From NCBI GenBank assembly GCA_963728765.1, contig CAVSKX010000002.1:682001-746000 (forward strand): a stretch of 64,000 nt of DNA, written 5' to 3'. Under the pieces are notes generated by a model that was not told the origin of the DNA, did no database searches, and saw only the letters and a program-made list of their open reading frames with translations. The position numbers and the translations under genes are program-made. This DNA comes from AC-32 sp963728765 (lineage in GTDB: Bacteria; Actinomycetota; Thermoleophilia; Gaiellales; Gaiellaceae). Positions 1 through 10,022 of the stretch are shown piece by piece (the stretch's first letter is position 1; every line of letters starts with the position of its first letter).

Positions 1-480
1 CTCGATCGGCACGAGGTCGTAGAGCACCGTCGCAGCGGTCAGCGACATGAAGAGGCCGGCGAGCCCCGTGCCGCAGGCGGCGAGCGAGGCCTGCGTGCGT
101 CCGCGCCGCTCGTGGAGCCAGGCGCCGAGGCCGAGCAGCGCAGCCGAGCCGGCGAACGCAAGCGCTGTGCGCGCCGCCTCCCCCAGCCACCCTCGCTCGA
201 CGGCGAGCGCGACCAGGAACGCGAGGCCGACGATCACGGCGATGCCCCCGGCGAGCGCGAGCAGGCGGCCGCCGAGCAGCTCCTCGAGGTCGAGCTCGCG
301 CCGGGGAGGCGGCTGCGGCGCGGGGCGCCGAGGCCGCAGCGCCGCCTGCCGCGCCGGCGGCTGCGGGCGGACGAGCGTCGCCTGCGCAGTTGGCCTTGGT
401 CCTTCGATCCGCGCCAGCCGTTCCTCCAGTTGCCAGAACCGCTGTTCGAGACGGGTGAGTCGTTCCTCGGTGGTGCTCAT
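1..480 (-). CDS. DUF2339-type membrane protein, N-terminal part
   Basis: The frame is open from an ATG at 480 to the window edge, so 160 residues of a longer protein are visible. A short N-terminal coiled segment (MSTTEERLTRLEQRF) is followed by a Pro/Arg-rich linker (about residues 35-60). From residue 65 there is a run of hydrophobic helices containing ELLGGRLLALAGGIAVIVGL and a second helix starting LAFAGSAALLGLG. This order, coiled coil then linker then many membrane helices, is typical of the DUF2339 family of predicted multi-pass membrane proteins, whose function is unknown. It is transcribed divergently from the gene at 620. The family call comes from remembered sequence character, not a search. 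Confidence 0.75.
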   Translation of the reverse strand, partial: MSTTEERLTRLEQRFWQLEERLARIEGPRPTAQATLVRPQPPARQAALRPRRPAPQPPPRRELDLEELLGGRLLALAGGIAVIVGLAFLVALAVERGWLGEAARTALAFAGSAALLGLGAWLHERRGRTQASLAACGTGLAGLFMSLTAATVLYDLVPIE

Positions 481-619
481 CGGTCGACCTCCAGACACTC
501 TCTGTATCTCTAGTTTGCTATATACCACGTTTGCGATAGGAGTCAAGTCCGCCTCGGTGGCTGGTGTACGTTTGGGGCCGCCGCGGAACAAACCTGCGGA
601 CGTCGACGAAAGGACCCGA

Positions 620-1054
620 ATGCTCAGACGAAGCAGGAGTCAAGCGATCAAGGACAACGCCGTCAGCAGCGGGGAGCTCGCGCTCGCCCTGGCGCGCGAC
701 CGGAAGTTCCGCGAGCAGCTGGGCGCGGCGGTCACGCACGGCGTGGCTGCAAGGCGCAGGGCCGCTTCGCGCATCGGCCTGATGGCCACCGCCGCGCGGC
801 TCGCGGCCGACGAGGAGCTGCGCAGCGAGCTCACCGCGGCAATCGAGGCGATCCAGGAGGCGCGGCAGCGCGTCGACAAGAAGCGGTCGCACACGATGCG
901 CACCACGCTGCTGATCGTGGCGGGAAGCGCCGGCGTGGTCGCGCTCGTCAAGTTCCGCTCGAAGCTGCCCCTGCAGCGCGAGGCCGGCGAGACGACGCCG
1001 AAGCCGGAGCCGGTCGCGTCGGCACCGGTCCCGGCGACCGACGCCCAGCCCTGA
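620..1054 (+). CDS. Small single-pass membrane protein, unknown function
   Basis: 144 residues from ATG 620, preceded by AAAGGA about 8 bases upstream. A longer in-frame reading towards 47 exists but crosses the divergent DUF2339 gene and lacks a plausible start. The first ~90 residues are charged and predicted helical (ALARDRKFREQLGAAV, LAADEELRSELTAAIEAI). One membrane segment follows (about 97-112, LLIVAGSAGVVALV) and then a Pro/Ala-rich tail. The stop overlaps the next start by one base (TGATG), so the two genes are probably translationally coupled. I do not recognise a named family. The topology suggests a cytoplasmic helical domain anchored at the C-terminus. Confidence 0.7.
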   Translation: MLRRSRSQAIKDNAVSSGELALALARDRKFREQLGAAVTHGVAARRRAASRIGLMATAARLAADEELRSELTAAIEAIQEARQRVDKKRSHTMRTTLLIVAGSAGVVALVKFRSKLPLQREAGETTPKPEPVASAPVPATDAQP

Positions 1055-1305
1055 TGCCGAACCGACGCGAGGTGGTCACCGAGCAGCTCGAGGAGCTCAG
1101 GACCGATCTCGATGCGCTCTGGGTCGCGCTCACGCACGACCCGAAGAAAGAGGCGCGCAAGGAGCGCGCATGGACGATCTTCGCCGGGATCTTCGGCGCG
1201 GTCGCGGCGATCGGCGCGCGGAAGGTCGCAATGCGGGTGTGGGACATCCTGACCGGCGAGCCGCCGCCCCATCCGCAGGCCCAGCAGCCGAAGCCCCGGC
1301 GCTAG
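1054..1305 (+). CDS. DUF4235-like small membrane protein
   Basis: 83 residues starting at an ATG that shares its A with the stop of the upstream gene. Residues 1-35 are acidic/basic helical. They are followed by one hydrophobic stretch (about 41-55, IFAGIFGAVAAIGARK) and the segment RKVAMRVWDILTGEPPP. That last segment resembles the actinobacterial DUF4235 signature, a small alanine-rich membrane helix followed by W..TG..PP. DUF4235 has no established function. The coupling with the preceding membrane-anchored helical protein suggests the two act together, possibly at the envelope. Confidence 0.65.
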   Translation: MPNRREVVTEQLEELRTDLDALWVALTHDPKKEARKERAWTIFAGIFGAVAAIGARKVAMRVWDILTGEPPPHPQAQQPKPRR

Positions 1306-1470
1306 GCCGGCGCAGCAGCGGCGTCTAGCCGGCTCGCGGCCGGCCGCGGCGAGCCGACGCTTTCGTCCTATCGGGACGATGGAAGGCGACCAGGCCCCCG
1401 CGTACGCTCGGCTCTACGAGACCAAGCCGGGCCGACGCGGTGTCGCCCGGGCGAGTACGGAGGTGATTGA

Positions 1471-1866
1471 GTGATCGGAGCGGACTATCCGTTCCTCGAC
1501 GTTCTCTGGACGATGATCGTCATCTTCGCGTGGGTGATCTGGTTCTGGCTCCTGATCGTGGTATTCAGCGACCTCTTCCGCCGCCGCGACATCTCGGGCT
1601 GGGGCAAGACCGCATGGATCATCTTCGTGATCGTCCTCCCCTACCTCGGCGTGTTCGTGTACCTGATCGCCCAGCACCAGGGGATGGCCGACCGGCAAGC
1701 GGAGCAGACGCAGGCGGCCCAATCGCAGTTCGACGACTACGTCAAGGGCGTAGCCGCCACGAGCGGGCCCGCGGGGGAGATCGAGAAGGCCAAGCAGCTG
1801 CTCGACAGCGGGGCGATCTCGCAGGCCGAGTATGACTCGCTGAAGGCAAAGGCGCTCACCACGTAG
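1471..1866 (+). CDS. Two-helix membrane protein with PLDc_N-like and SHOCT-like ends
   Basis: 131 residues from GTG 1471, with a near-perfect ribosome binding site (GGAGGTGA) ending four bases before it. Two adjacent membrane helices occur at about 10-33 (LWTMIVIFAWVIWFWLLIVV) and 48-67 (AWIIFVIVLPYLGVFVYLI). The arrangement with FSDLFRRRDISGWGKTAW between them is typical of phospholipase D N-terminal-like (PLDc_N) membrane proteins. The last 30 residues, with EKAKQLLDSGAISQAEYDSL, match the short C-terminal SHOCT oligomerisation motif. This combination is common in actinobacteria and of unknown function. A terminator hairpin follows 15 bases after the stop. Confidence 0.8.
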   Translation: MIGADYPFLDVLWTMIVIFAWVIWFWLLIVVFSDLFRRRDISGWGKTAWIIFVIVLPYLGVFVYLIAQHQGMADRQAEQTQAAQSQFDDYVKGVAATSGPAGEIEKAKQLLDSGAISQAEYDSLKAKALTT

Positions 1867-1880
1867 CGCTGCGAGGGAAG

Positions 1881-1912
1881 GGACGCCTCGGCCACGGCCG
1901 TGGGCGTCCTTT
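1881..1912 (+). terminator. Rho-independent-like terminator
   Basis: A 7-bp stem GGACGCC (1881-1887) pairs with GGCGTCC (1903-1909), encloses a GC-rich loop and is followed by TTT. It lies 15 bases after the stop of the SHOCT-like gene. The GTG at 1900 that would extend the next gene sits inside this hairpin, which argues for the later start at 1936. Confidence 0.6.
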
Positions 1913-1935
1913 CACCTTCCGTAGGATCCAGAGCC

Positions 1936-3057
1936 GTGGACGGTGATGCCGTGAACGGCGCGGTGGGATACGACGTGCCGCAACGTCGCCTGGAGCTGGC
2001 AGGAGTCACGCTTTCGCGCCGGATGGAGAACGGCAAGGGCGTCTGGCGGCTCGAGGCGCCGCGACTCCGGGGCGAGGAGTCGCTCGTCGTCGAGCAGCCG
2101 GGCGGGCCCGTGACCCCGCCGCGCGACGTCAGGGCGGTCCTGCCCGCCTTCCTGCGCGGCTCCAGCGTCGAGCAAGTCCGGCCCGGGGCCGAGCCGGCCG
2201 TCACCGAGCCGACCGATGCGATCGAGCGGCTGCGGGCGATGCTCGAGCGGCAGTACGCCCAGATGCTCTTGCACGATCCCGGCGTGCGGCTGGACCTCGA
2301 TCCCGAGGACGTTCACCGGCTACGCGTGGCGGCGCGGCGAGCCCGCGCCGTGCTGCGCGCTGCGCGCCCGTTGCTCGATCCCGAGTGGTCGGAGCCGCTG
2401 CGCGACGAGCTGAAGTGGCTGGGCGGCTCGCTCGGCCGCCGACGCGACGTCGACGTGCTGATCGCGCACCTGGAGCGGGAGATCGAACAGCTCGAGCAGC
2501 CCGAGCGCGACGCGGCCGCGTCGCTCGTCGAACGGCTCGGCGAGGAGCGCGTGACCGCCCAGGCCGTGGCGCTCGACACGCTGCAGAGCGAGCGCTACTA
2601 CCGCCTGCTCGACGCGCTGGAGGCTGCGGCACGCGGCCCGCGTGTCCGCAGAGGACAGATCTCGCTGCGCAAGCTCGCGCGGTCGGAGTTCCGGCGCCTG
2701 AGCAGGATCGCCGAGCGGCTGGGGCCGGAATCGAGCGACGATGACCTGCACCGGGCGCGGATCGCCGGCAAGCGCGCCCGCTACACGGCCGAGCTGGCCG
2801 AGGCCGAGATGGGCAAGCCGGCGCGTCGATTCATCGAGCGGGCGAAGGAGCTGCAGGACGTCCTCGGCGCTCACCAGGACGCGATCGTCGCCGAGGCCCG
2901 GCTGCGGGGACTGCTCGCGGACGCGCCGGGCTCGGGAGCGGCCTTCGCCGCGGGCCGGCTCGTGGAACGCGAGCGGGCCCGCCGCCTCGAGGCCCGCGCG
3001 GAGCTGCCGAAGGCCTGGCGCAGACTCGACCGGGCGGCCCAGGCGGCGTTCGGGTGA
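1936..3057 (+). CDS. CHAD-domain protein with degenerate CYTH-like N-terminus
   Basis: 373 residues from GTG 1936. The earlier GTG at 1900 lies in a terminator stem and is rejected. The first ~85 residues (YDVPQRRLELAGVTLSRR, WRLEAPR) look like a shortened CYTH/triphosphate-tunnel fold. The rest is a CHAD helical bundle with the signature HRLRVAARRARAVLRAARPL (about residues 120-140), LGRRRDVDVLIAHLE, and the second-half repeat LHRARIAGKRARYTAELAE with GAHQDAIVAEARL near 300. CHAD domains bind polyphosphate through conserved basic and histidine residues. The neighbouring ppk and ppx homologues fit a polyphosphate role. Its stop overlaps the next start (GTGA). Confidence 0.88.
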   Translation: MDGDAVNGAVGYDVPQRRLELAGVTLSRRMENGKGVWRLEAPRLRGEESLVVEQPGGPVTPPRDVRAVLPAFLRGSSVEQVRPGAEPAVTEPTDAIERLRAMLERQYAQMLLHDPGVRLDLDPEDVHRLRVAARRARAVLRAARPLLDPEWSEPLRDELKWLGGSLGRRRDVDVLIAHLEREIEQLEQPERDAAASLVERLGEERVTAQAVALDTLQSERYYRLLDALEAAARGPRVRRGQISLRKLARSEFRRLSRIAERLGPESSDDDLHRARIAGKRARYTAELAEAEMGKPARRFIERAKELQDVLGAHQDAIVAEARLRGLLADAPGSGAAFAAGRLVERERARRLEARAELPKAWRRLDRAAQAAFG

Positions 3058-3476
3058 TCGTCTACCTCGTCCGGCACGCGACAGCCGGCCACCGCCCGAG
3101 CTGGGAGGGCGACGACCGGGTGCGCCCGCTGGACGACCGTGGCCGCCGCCAGGCCGAGGGCCTGGTCGAGCTGCTCGGCCGCCGCGACTTCGAGCGGGTC
3201 GTCTCCAGCCCCGCTGTCCGCTGCGTCGACACCGTCGTCCCGCTCGCGAACGGCCGCGGGCTGACGGTCGAGCCATCCGAGGCGCTGGCGGAGGGAGCCG
3301 GCCGTGATGCGGCGCTGGAGCTCTTCCGGGCGGCCGGAGGGCCGCTCGTCGCTTCCGTTCACGGAGACATCGTCGAGGAGCTGATCGGCGAGAGCGCGAA
3401 GAAGGGCTCGACGATAGTGCTCGAGGTCGACGAGGACCGCGTCGAGATTCTCGAGCGGCTTCCCCGTCAGGCGTAA
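3054..3476 (+). CDS. sixA: SixA-type phosphohistidine phosphatase
   Basis: 140 residues from GTG 3054, overlapping the CHAD stop by four bases and so probably coupled to it. The N-terminus MIVYLVRHATAG carries the catalytic RH motif of the histidine phosphatase superfamily (RHA rather than RHG). A second arginine lies in RVVSSPAVRCVDT and the second histidine in VASVHGDIVEEL (about residue 100). The length and the absence of an insert after the RHA motif fit the short SixA branch, which dephosphorylates histidine phosphotransfer domains. In this context it could act on phosphate-related substrates, but that is inference. It converges with ppx, overlapping by 10 bases. Confidence 0.85.
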   Translation: MIVYLVRHATAGHRPSWEGDDRVRPLDDRGRRQAEGLVELLGRRDFERVVSSPAVRCVDTVVPLANGRGLTVEPSEALAEGAGRDAALELFRAAGGPLVASVHGDIVEELIGESAKKGSTIVLEVDEDRVEILERLPRQA

Positions 3477-4351
3477 GCGCTCGCGCTCTCGCGGAAGAGC
3501 GCGAGCGCGGAGCCCTCGCGGACTCCTCCCCGCGCGACGCCGAGCGGTAGGCCGAGCCGTCGCTGTGCCTCGCTGAGGAGGATCGTCCCTGCGAGCAGCG
3601 TCGCCGCCCGCTGAGGCGGGATGCCGTAGCGCTTCGAGATCTTCGCGCGCTTCAAGCCGGCAAGCTCGCCGATCGCCTCCTCGATCCGGTCCGCGTCGAT
3701 CGTCCCGACGACACGCCGTAGCGCGCGGGCGGTCCCGCCTGCGGCGAGCCCGAGCTGCGCGACGGGCGGGACGACGTGCGCGAACGCCTCCTCGACCGCG
3801 GCGCGCGCCGCCTCGACCGCGTCGGGCGAGGGCGGATCGCCGCCGAGCAGTCGCGTCGTCAGCCGCAGCGAGCCGAGATCGACCGAGCGGGCCCAGGCCG
3901 GCCCGGCGCTCAGCGTGCCGACGACGAGCTGAGCCGAGCCGCCCCCGACGTCGCAGACGGCGACGCTCTCCGGCGGATCGTCGAGTGCCGCCACCGCGCC
4001 CTCCCAGGCAAGCGCGGCTTCCTGCTCGCCGCTCAGGATCCGAACCGGGATTCCGGTCCCGCGCAGGAGCGCGTCGGCGAACTCGTCGCTGTTCGCGCTC
4101 TGACGGCCGGGCGAGGTGACGACGATCTCGATGCGCTCGCAGCCGAGCTTCCTCGCCTTGCGCGTCTGCTCGCGGGCAGCTGCCACCGCATCCGCGCATT
4201 TCCGCGCCGAGATGTAGCCGAACCGCTCGACCTCCTCCCCCAGGCCGAGCTGCTGGCGCTCCTCGTGCACGGCAAGCACCGAGCGGCCGTCTGGGACGGC
4301 CACCAAGAGGCGGAGCGTGTTCGCTCCCACATCGACGATTCCGACACGCAC
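3467..4351 (-). CDS. ppx: Ppx/GppA-family exopolyphosphatase
   Basis: 294 residues from GTG 4351 (VRVGIVDVGANTLRLL). A longer reading into ppk is possible but adds a non-homologous leader. The family phosphate-1 loop DVGANTLRLLVA is at residues 7-18. The conserved ILSGEQEAALAWEGA and the phosphate-2 motif VCDVGGGSAQLVVG lie around residues 110-150. The family hydrolyses terminal residues of polyphosphate or the 5' phosphate of pppGpp. The short length, without the C-terminal HD-like region, matches actinobacterial Ppx1/Ppx2-type proteins. It starts 36 bases after the ppk stop in the same direction, so the two probably form an operon. Confidence 0.9.
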   Translation of the reverse strand: MRVGIVDVGANTLRLLVAVPDGRSVLAVHEERQQLGLGEEVERFGYISARKCADAVAAAREQTRKARKLGCERIEIVVTSPGRQSANSDEFADALLRGTGIPVRILSGEQEAALAWEGAVAALDDPPESVAVCDVGGGSAQLVVGTLSAGPAWARSVDLGSLRLTTRLLGGDPPSPDAVEAARAAVEEAFAHVVPPVAQLGLAAGGTARALRRVVGTIDADRIEEAIGELAGLKRAKISKRYGIPPQRAATLLAGTILLSEAQRRLGLPLGVARGGVREGSALALFRESASAYA

Positions 4352-4386
4352 GTCGGCGATTCTTGCCCGACCGTCGGCTGGATTAA

Positions 4387-6474
<2,088 letters not shown>

Positions 6475-6658
6475 TGACGGCTCATCCTCTCCATTTGAGA
6501 ACAGGCGGTGGGTTACGAACGTGCTGCTAAGTGGTAACACGCGGCGGCCTTACGCACAGGATCGACACCGCGCGCGAACCGAGCCGTAACTGCCGTTGGG
6601 GCGGTCGCGATCGGCGCGCTCGCCACCGGCGCAACGCCGTTCGGAGGCGGCCTTGGGC

Positions 6659-6907
6659 TCACCGACGTCCCCACCGCGAACACGAGGTCAGCGGGCAGGA
6701 CGAGGCGGTCCAGCGGCCCTTCGGCCACTCGCCGTCGGAGCCCTGATGGCCGAGGAGCTCCGCCGCCCACCCCGTCGCCGCTGTGCGCCGCCGCTCGAGC
6801 TCCCACTCCGCCGGTGGTGCGTCGAGGAGGTCGCGCATCACCTGCCAGCGGATCGCCGGGTCGCCGTCGAGCAGCCACTGGATGACACCGTCGTCGCTCG
6901 CCGCCAC
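6659..6907 (-). pseudogene. N-terminal remnant of a squalene-cyclase-like/prenyltransferase-fold protein
   Basis: 82 residues begin MAASDDGVIQWLLDGDPAIRWQVMRDLL (residues 1-28) and continue through ATGWAAELLGHQGSDGEW. This is the familiar start of a family of ~300-residue helical proteins in actinobacteria, often labelled squalene-cyclase-like. After GEWPKG the reading frame loses family character and stops, and no downstream frame restores a full protein. I read it as a 5' fragment with a frameshift and deletion. It is divergent from the aldo/keto reductase gene with a gap of only 20 bases. Confidence 0.55.
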
Positions 6908-6927
6908 GACCAGGCACTATCCCGCAC

Positions 6928-7698
6928 GTGACCCCGCGAACGCTGACGTTGGGCGACGCCGAGGTCGCCCGCATCGGGCTCGGGACGAACCGGCTCACCC
7001 AGACGACGGAGAACGTCGAGTTCATCAGGCAGACGGTCGCGGCCGGAGTCGGCCTAATCGACACCGCCCATCTCTACACCGGTGGTCAGAGCGAGGAGAC
7101 GATCGGGGCCGCGCTCTCGCCTCCGCCCGACGGCCGCATCGTCGCGACCAAGGGCGGCTTCCGGCCGGGCGAGGGCCGGCCTGACGTGCTTCGTGGACAG
7201 CTCGAGGACAGCTTCCGCCGCTTACAAACGGACGCGATCGAGCTCTACTACCTGCACCGGGTCGATCCCGAGACGCCGCTCGAGGACAGCCTCGCTGTGA
7301 TCAAGGAGTACCGCGACCAGGGGAAGATCCGGCACGTCGGCCTCTCCGAGGTCGGGATCGAGCAGATCGAGCGGGCTCGAGAGCTCGTACCGGTCGTCGC
7401 CGTGCAGAACCGCTACAACCTCTCGGAGCGAGCGCACGACGAGGTCGTCGACTACTGCGCCGGCGAGGGCCTGGTGTTCGTGCCGTTCTTCCCGCTTCGC
7501 GGCGACGGAGGCCCCGCGCTAGCCGAGATCGCGGACGCACACGGCGCCACGGCCGCCCAGATCACGCTCGCGTGGCTCGTCAGGCGCTCGCCCGCGATGC
7601 TCCCGATCCCCGGCTCGCTCTCGCTCGCACACGTCGAGGAGAACCTGGCCGCGCTGGAGATCGAGCTGAGCGAGACCGAGTTCGAGGCGCTCCTGTAA
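6928..7698 (+). CDS. Aldo/keto reductase
   Basis: 256 residues from GTG 6928. The (beta/alpha)8 aldo/keto reductase fold is recognisable from ARIGLGTNRL at the start, and the whole catalytic tetrad is present: D45 and Y50 in GLIDTAHLYTGG, K75 in IVATKGGF and H110 in LYYLHRVD. The NADPH-binding C-terminus contains LPIPGSLSLAHVEENL. The family reduces carbonyls with NADPH; the substrate cannot be deduced. It is about 50 residues shorter than typical members, and the missing part seems to be variable loops rather than core strands. It appears monocistronic. Confidence 0.9.
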   Translation: MTPRTLTLGDAEVARIGLGTNRLTQTTENVEFIRQTVAAGVGLIDTAHLYTGGQSEETIGAALSPPPDGRIVATKGGFRPGEGRPDVLRGQLEDSFRRLQTDAIELYYLHRVDPETPLEDSLAVIKEYRDQGKIRHVGLSEVGIEQIERARELVPVVAVQNRYNLSERAHDEVVDYCAGEGLVFVPFFPLRGDGGPALAEIADAHGATAAQITLAWLVRRSPAMLPIPGSLSLAHVEENLAALEIELSETEFEALL

Positions 7699-7945
7699 CG
7701 ACGTGGCCGAAGGCACCGACTTGGCGGTGCCGACCAGGGAGGCCGTGCCGGCTTTGCCGGTGCGGCCGTTGCAATTTGCGGACTTTTTCTTTCGCCGGGC
7801 CCTTGCACCCGGGGTCGCGCCCTCGTAAATTCCCTCACGCGCCGAGCACGGAGCGCAAGTAGGTCGAAGCCGATCTCGAAGGCAGCAGGCGGAAGCCGAT
7901 GGTCAGCGAGAGTGGTGGACGAAAGCGAGACCGACTCGGCGAACA

Positions 7946-7975
7946 AAGGAGCGCCTCCGGGCGCTCCTTCGTTTT
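7946..7975. terminator. Strong hairpin, probably bidirectional terminator
   Basis: A 10-bp perfect stem, AAGGAGCGCC (7946-7955) with GGCGCTCCTT (7960-7969), closes a TCCG tetraloop and is followed by CGTTTTC on the plus strand. It stands immediately after the 3' end of the minus-strand ltrA gene (7982) and 250 bases after the plus-strand reductase. Bases 7699-7945 hold no gene that I can support. Confidence 0.7.
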
Positions 7976-7981
7976 CTTGGT

Positions 7982-9142
7982 CTAGGACGAGGCGAGCAGT
8001 GAGCGCGACTCCGCGCGGGCCTCGCGCCACAACACGAGCTCGTACGCGTGTAGCGCCAGCCAGATGGCCGTGACGAGCGCCAGCGCCGCGAGTGCCGGGA
8101 TCACCGTCGCGAGCGGGAGCGCCAGCAAGAGCGCGAGCGCGGCTACGAAACGGCCGCGGCTCAGACTGACCCGTCGCTCGACCCGGATCCGGATCGCCGA
8201 GTACGTGAGCAAGTAGAGGGCGCTCCCCCCGCAGAGCGCGAAGGCCACGGCGAAGTCGAGCTCCTCGCCGATGTGCGCGACGATCGTCTTCATCGCGAAC
8301 GCGAACAGCACGATCCCGACGATCATCGGAAGGTGCGCGTAGGCATACACGTCGCGGGCGAGCGCCACGCGGTCCGGGCCCCGCAGCTCGGCGAGCATCC
8401 GCTCGCCGCGGATCGAGAAGAAGTCGAAGTAGGCGAGCCAGAACGAGGTGGCGGCGAGCAGTCCGAGGGTCGCGGCGACGATCTCTCCCAGCCCGATGCC
8501 GACCCCCGTCGCGCCGATCCCGATCGCCACGAACGCCTCACCGAGCGCGATGATCAGCACCAGGCCGTAGCGCTCGGCCAGATGTGACGGATGCAACCGC
8601 CAGCCGGTCGACCCGCTCAGCCCGGCGCCGACGTACGTGCAGGCGAGCGCGGCGCCCCAGAGCCACACGCGCGCGGCCTCCGCGAAGCCGAAGCCCGCGA
8701 CCAGGATCAACGTCGCGCCCAGCAGTGTCCACGGCGCCAGCCGGAGCACGGCCGCGAGCAGGTCACGGTGACCGCGGCCGGCGAGCGCGTAGAGGGCCAG
8801 GTGCATGGCGACGACGACGAGAAATGCGGCGCCGAAGAGCACGCCCTCGTCGTCGAACACGCCAGGCACCACAAGCGCAGCGATGAACATCGCGATGAGC
8901 GCGACGAGCAACGCGGCTCCGACGAAGCCCTCCTCGGGGTCGACGGTGTTCGTCAGCCAGGCGTAGGCCGTCCACGGCCACCAGAGCGCCGCGGTAACGA
9001 GCACACCGCGCCCGATCCCGGCGAACGTCGGGTCGTTGGCCAGCAGCGTGGCCACCTGCGTGAACGCAAACACGAAGACGAGGTCGAAGAAGAGCTCCCG
9101 CGGCGTGACGCGGTGCTCGTGCTCGACTGCCGTCGCAACCAT
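7982..9142 (-). CDS. ltrA: Low temperature requirement protein A (LtrA)-like membrane protein
   Basis: 386 residues from ATG 9142. The family N-terminus RVTPRELFFDLVFVFAFTQV is at residues 10-29, followed by many membrane helices and the LtrA-typical WWPWTAYAWLTNTVDPEEG near residue 60. HPSHLAERYGLVLIIALGEA is the other family hallmark (about 180-200). LtrA proteins are predicted multi-pass membrane proteins whose biochemical role is unsettled. A longer reading to 9241 exists but overlaps the regulator remnant and has no family character. The start codon overlaps the ATG of the truncated regulator on the opposite strand. Confidence 0.88.
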   Translation of the reverse strand: MVATAVEHEHRVTPRELFFDLVFVFAFTQVATLLANDPTFAGIGRGVLVTAALWWPWTAYAWLTNTVDPEEGFVGAALLVALIAMFIAALVVPGVFDDEGVLFGAAFLVVVAMHLALYALAGRGHRDLLAAVLRLAPWTLLGATLILVAGFGFAEAARVWLWGAALACTYVGAGLSGSTGWRLHPSHLAERYGLVLIIALGEAFVAIGIGATGVGIGLGEIVAATLGLLAATSFWLAYFDFFSIRGERMLAELRGPDRVALARDVYAYAHLPMIVGIVLFAFAMKTIVAHIGEELDFAVAFALCGGSALYLLTYSAIRIRVERRVSLSRGRFVAALALLLALPLATVIPALAALALVTAIWLALHAYELVLWREARAESRSLLASS

Positions 9143-9629
9143 GCCGTCGTCTCGCGACGAGGGCGTTCGGGCTGCGCTCGAGCTACGAGAGCGAGCGCCC
9201 GACACGGCCATCCTCGTCGTCTCGCAGTACGTCGAGCTCACGTATGCGACCGAGCTTCTCTCGGACTGGCGCGGCGGCGTCGGCTACCTGCTCAAGGACC
9301 GGATCATGGACGTCGCAGAGTTCGTCGACGCCGTGCGAAGAGTGGCGCAGGGCGGGACCGCCCTCGACCCGGAGGTCGTCGCACAGCTCTTCTCGCGCCG
9401 GCGGCGAGGCCAGCTCGACCGGTTGACGCCGCGCGAGCTCGAGGTGCTCGGGTTGATGGCCGAGGGACGCTCGAACGCGGCCATCGCGCAGGCGCTGGTG
9501 CTCACCGTAGGCGCAGTCGAGAAGCACGTCGCCAACATTCTCATGAAGCTCCGGCTCCCGCCCTCCGAGAGCGATCACCGACGAGTGCTCGCCGTCCTCG
9601 CCTATCTGCAGGAACGCGACGACGACTGA
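9141..9629 (+). pseudogene. 5'-truncated NarL/FixJ-type response regulator
   Basis: 162 residues from ATG 9141. The C-terminal LuxR-type HTH is intact (LDRLTPRELEVLGLMAEGRS, then TVGAVEKHVANILMKL). The preceding part is the second half of a receiver domain (LRERAPDTAILVVSQYVELT, GVGYLLKDRIMDVAEFVDAV). The first half, with the acidic pocket and phospho-acceptor aspartate, is missing: homology begins at the Met of the usual RMPP motif. Upstream bases belong to ltrA on the other strand. A short protein could still be made and might bind DNA constitutively, but I treat it as a remnant. Confidence 0.75.
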
Positions 9630-9664
9630 GGGTCGCTCGCAGCCAAAGCTGCGCGTGCAAAAAA

Positions 9665-9711
9665 GAGAGAGCCGACGCCCGGACTCGAACCGGGGACCCC
9701 TTCATTACGAG
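9665..9711 (-). repeat. Attachment core att1: 3' fragment of a tRNA-Thr(CGT) gene
   Basis: Read on the minus strand, 9711 to 9670 is the 3' part of a tRNA. It has the anticodon loop CTCGTAA (anticodon CGT), the 3' anticodon stem TGAAG, the variable loop GGGTC, a T arm with CCCGG-TTCGAGT-CCGGG, and the acceptor strand CGTCGGC plus a final T. No 5' half adjoins it. The 47 bp are identical to 16646-16692 and nearly so to 24551-24594. It marks the left end of element A and follows the regulator remnant by 35 bases. Confidence 0.85.
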
Positions 9712-9817
9712 CGTTGATCAGGAGTCGCTGCTGGACGCGCGTGGTCGTGCGAAACCGCATCGCTCTGATGATCCACCGCGGCCGCGGTGGCGGCCGAAGA
9801 CCTGGAGCGACAGGGAC

Positions 9818-9836
9818 GTAGACCCCGCGTAGACCC
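9818..9836. repeat. Integrase arm-type site pair, left end of A
   Basis: Two copies of GTAGACCC (9818-9825 and 9829-9836) with an 11-bp period. The same pair occurs at 16569-16587 near the other end of element A. Confidence 0.6.
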
Positions 9837-10022
9837 TGCCCTGATGCATGGGCATGCGGCTGGAGAGGCAGCGCTGGCTCGAGAGAGGGGCAGCTGCAAG
9901 CGCTGGCGGCCTTCGTGCGCGAGACGGGCAGACAACTGCCGGTCCACTTGCACAGTCGTACGTCGGTCGAACAGATCCCTTATCTTCGACAACGAGAGTG
10001 CGCCCTGCGGCGGAGGCATAGC

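Noticed and set aside
47..620. Long plus-strand frame over 47-1054 as one gene
   Set aside because: Its first 190 codons are Arg/Ser/Pro-rich shadow text of the minus-strand DUF2339 gene. Protein character starts at ATG 620.
1900..1935. GTG 1900 as start of the CHAD gene
   Set aside because: It lies within the stem-loop of the terminator 1881-1909. GTG 1936 is consistent with the fold start.
9665..9711. Complete tRNA-Thr gene
   Set aside because: Only the 3' part from the anticodon loop onward is present. The sequence past the loop does not pair as a 5' anticodon stem or D arm, at all three copies.
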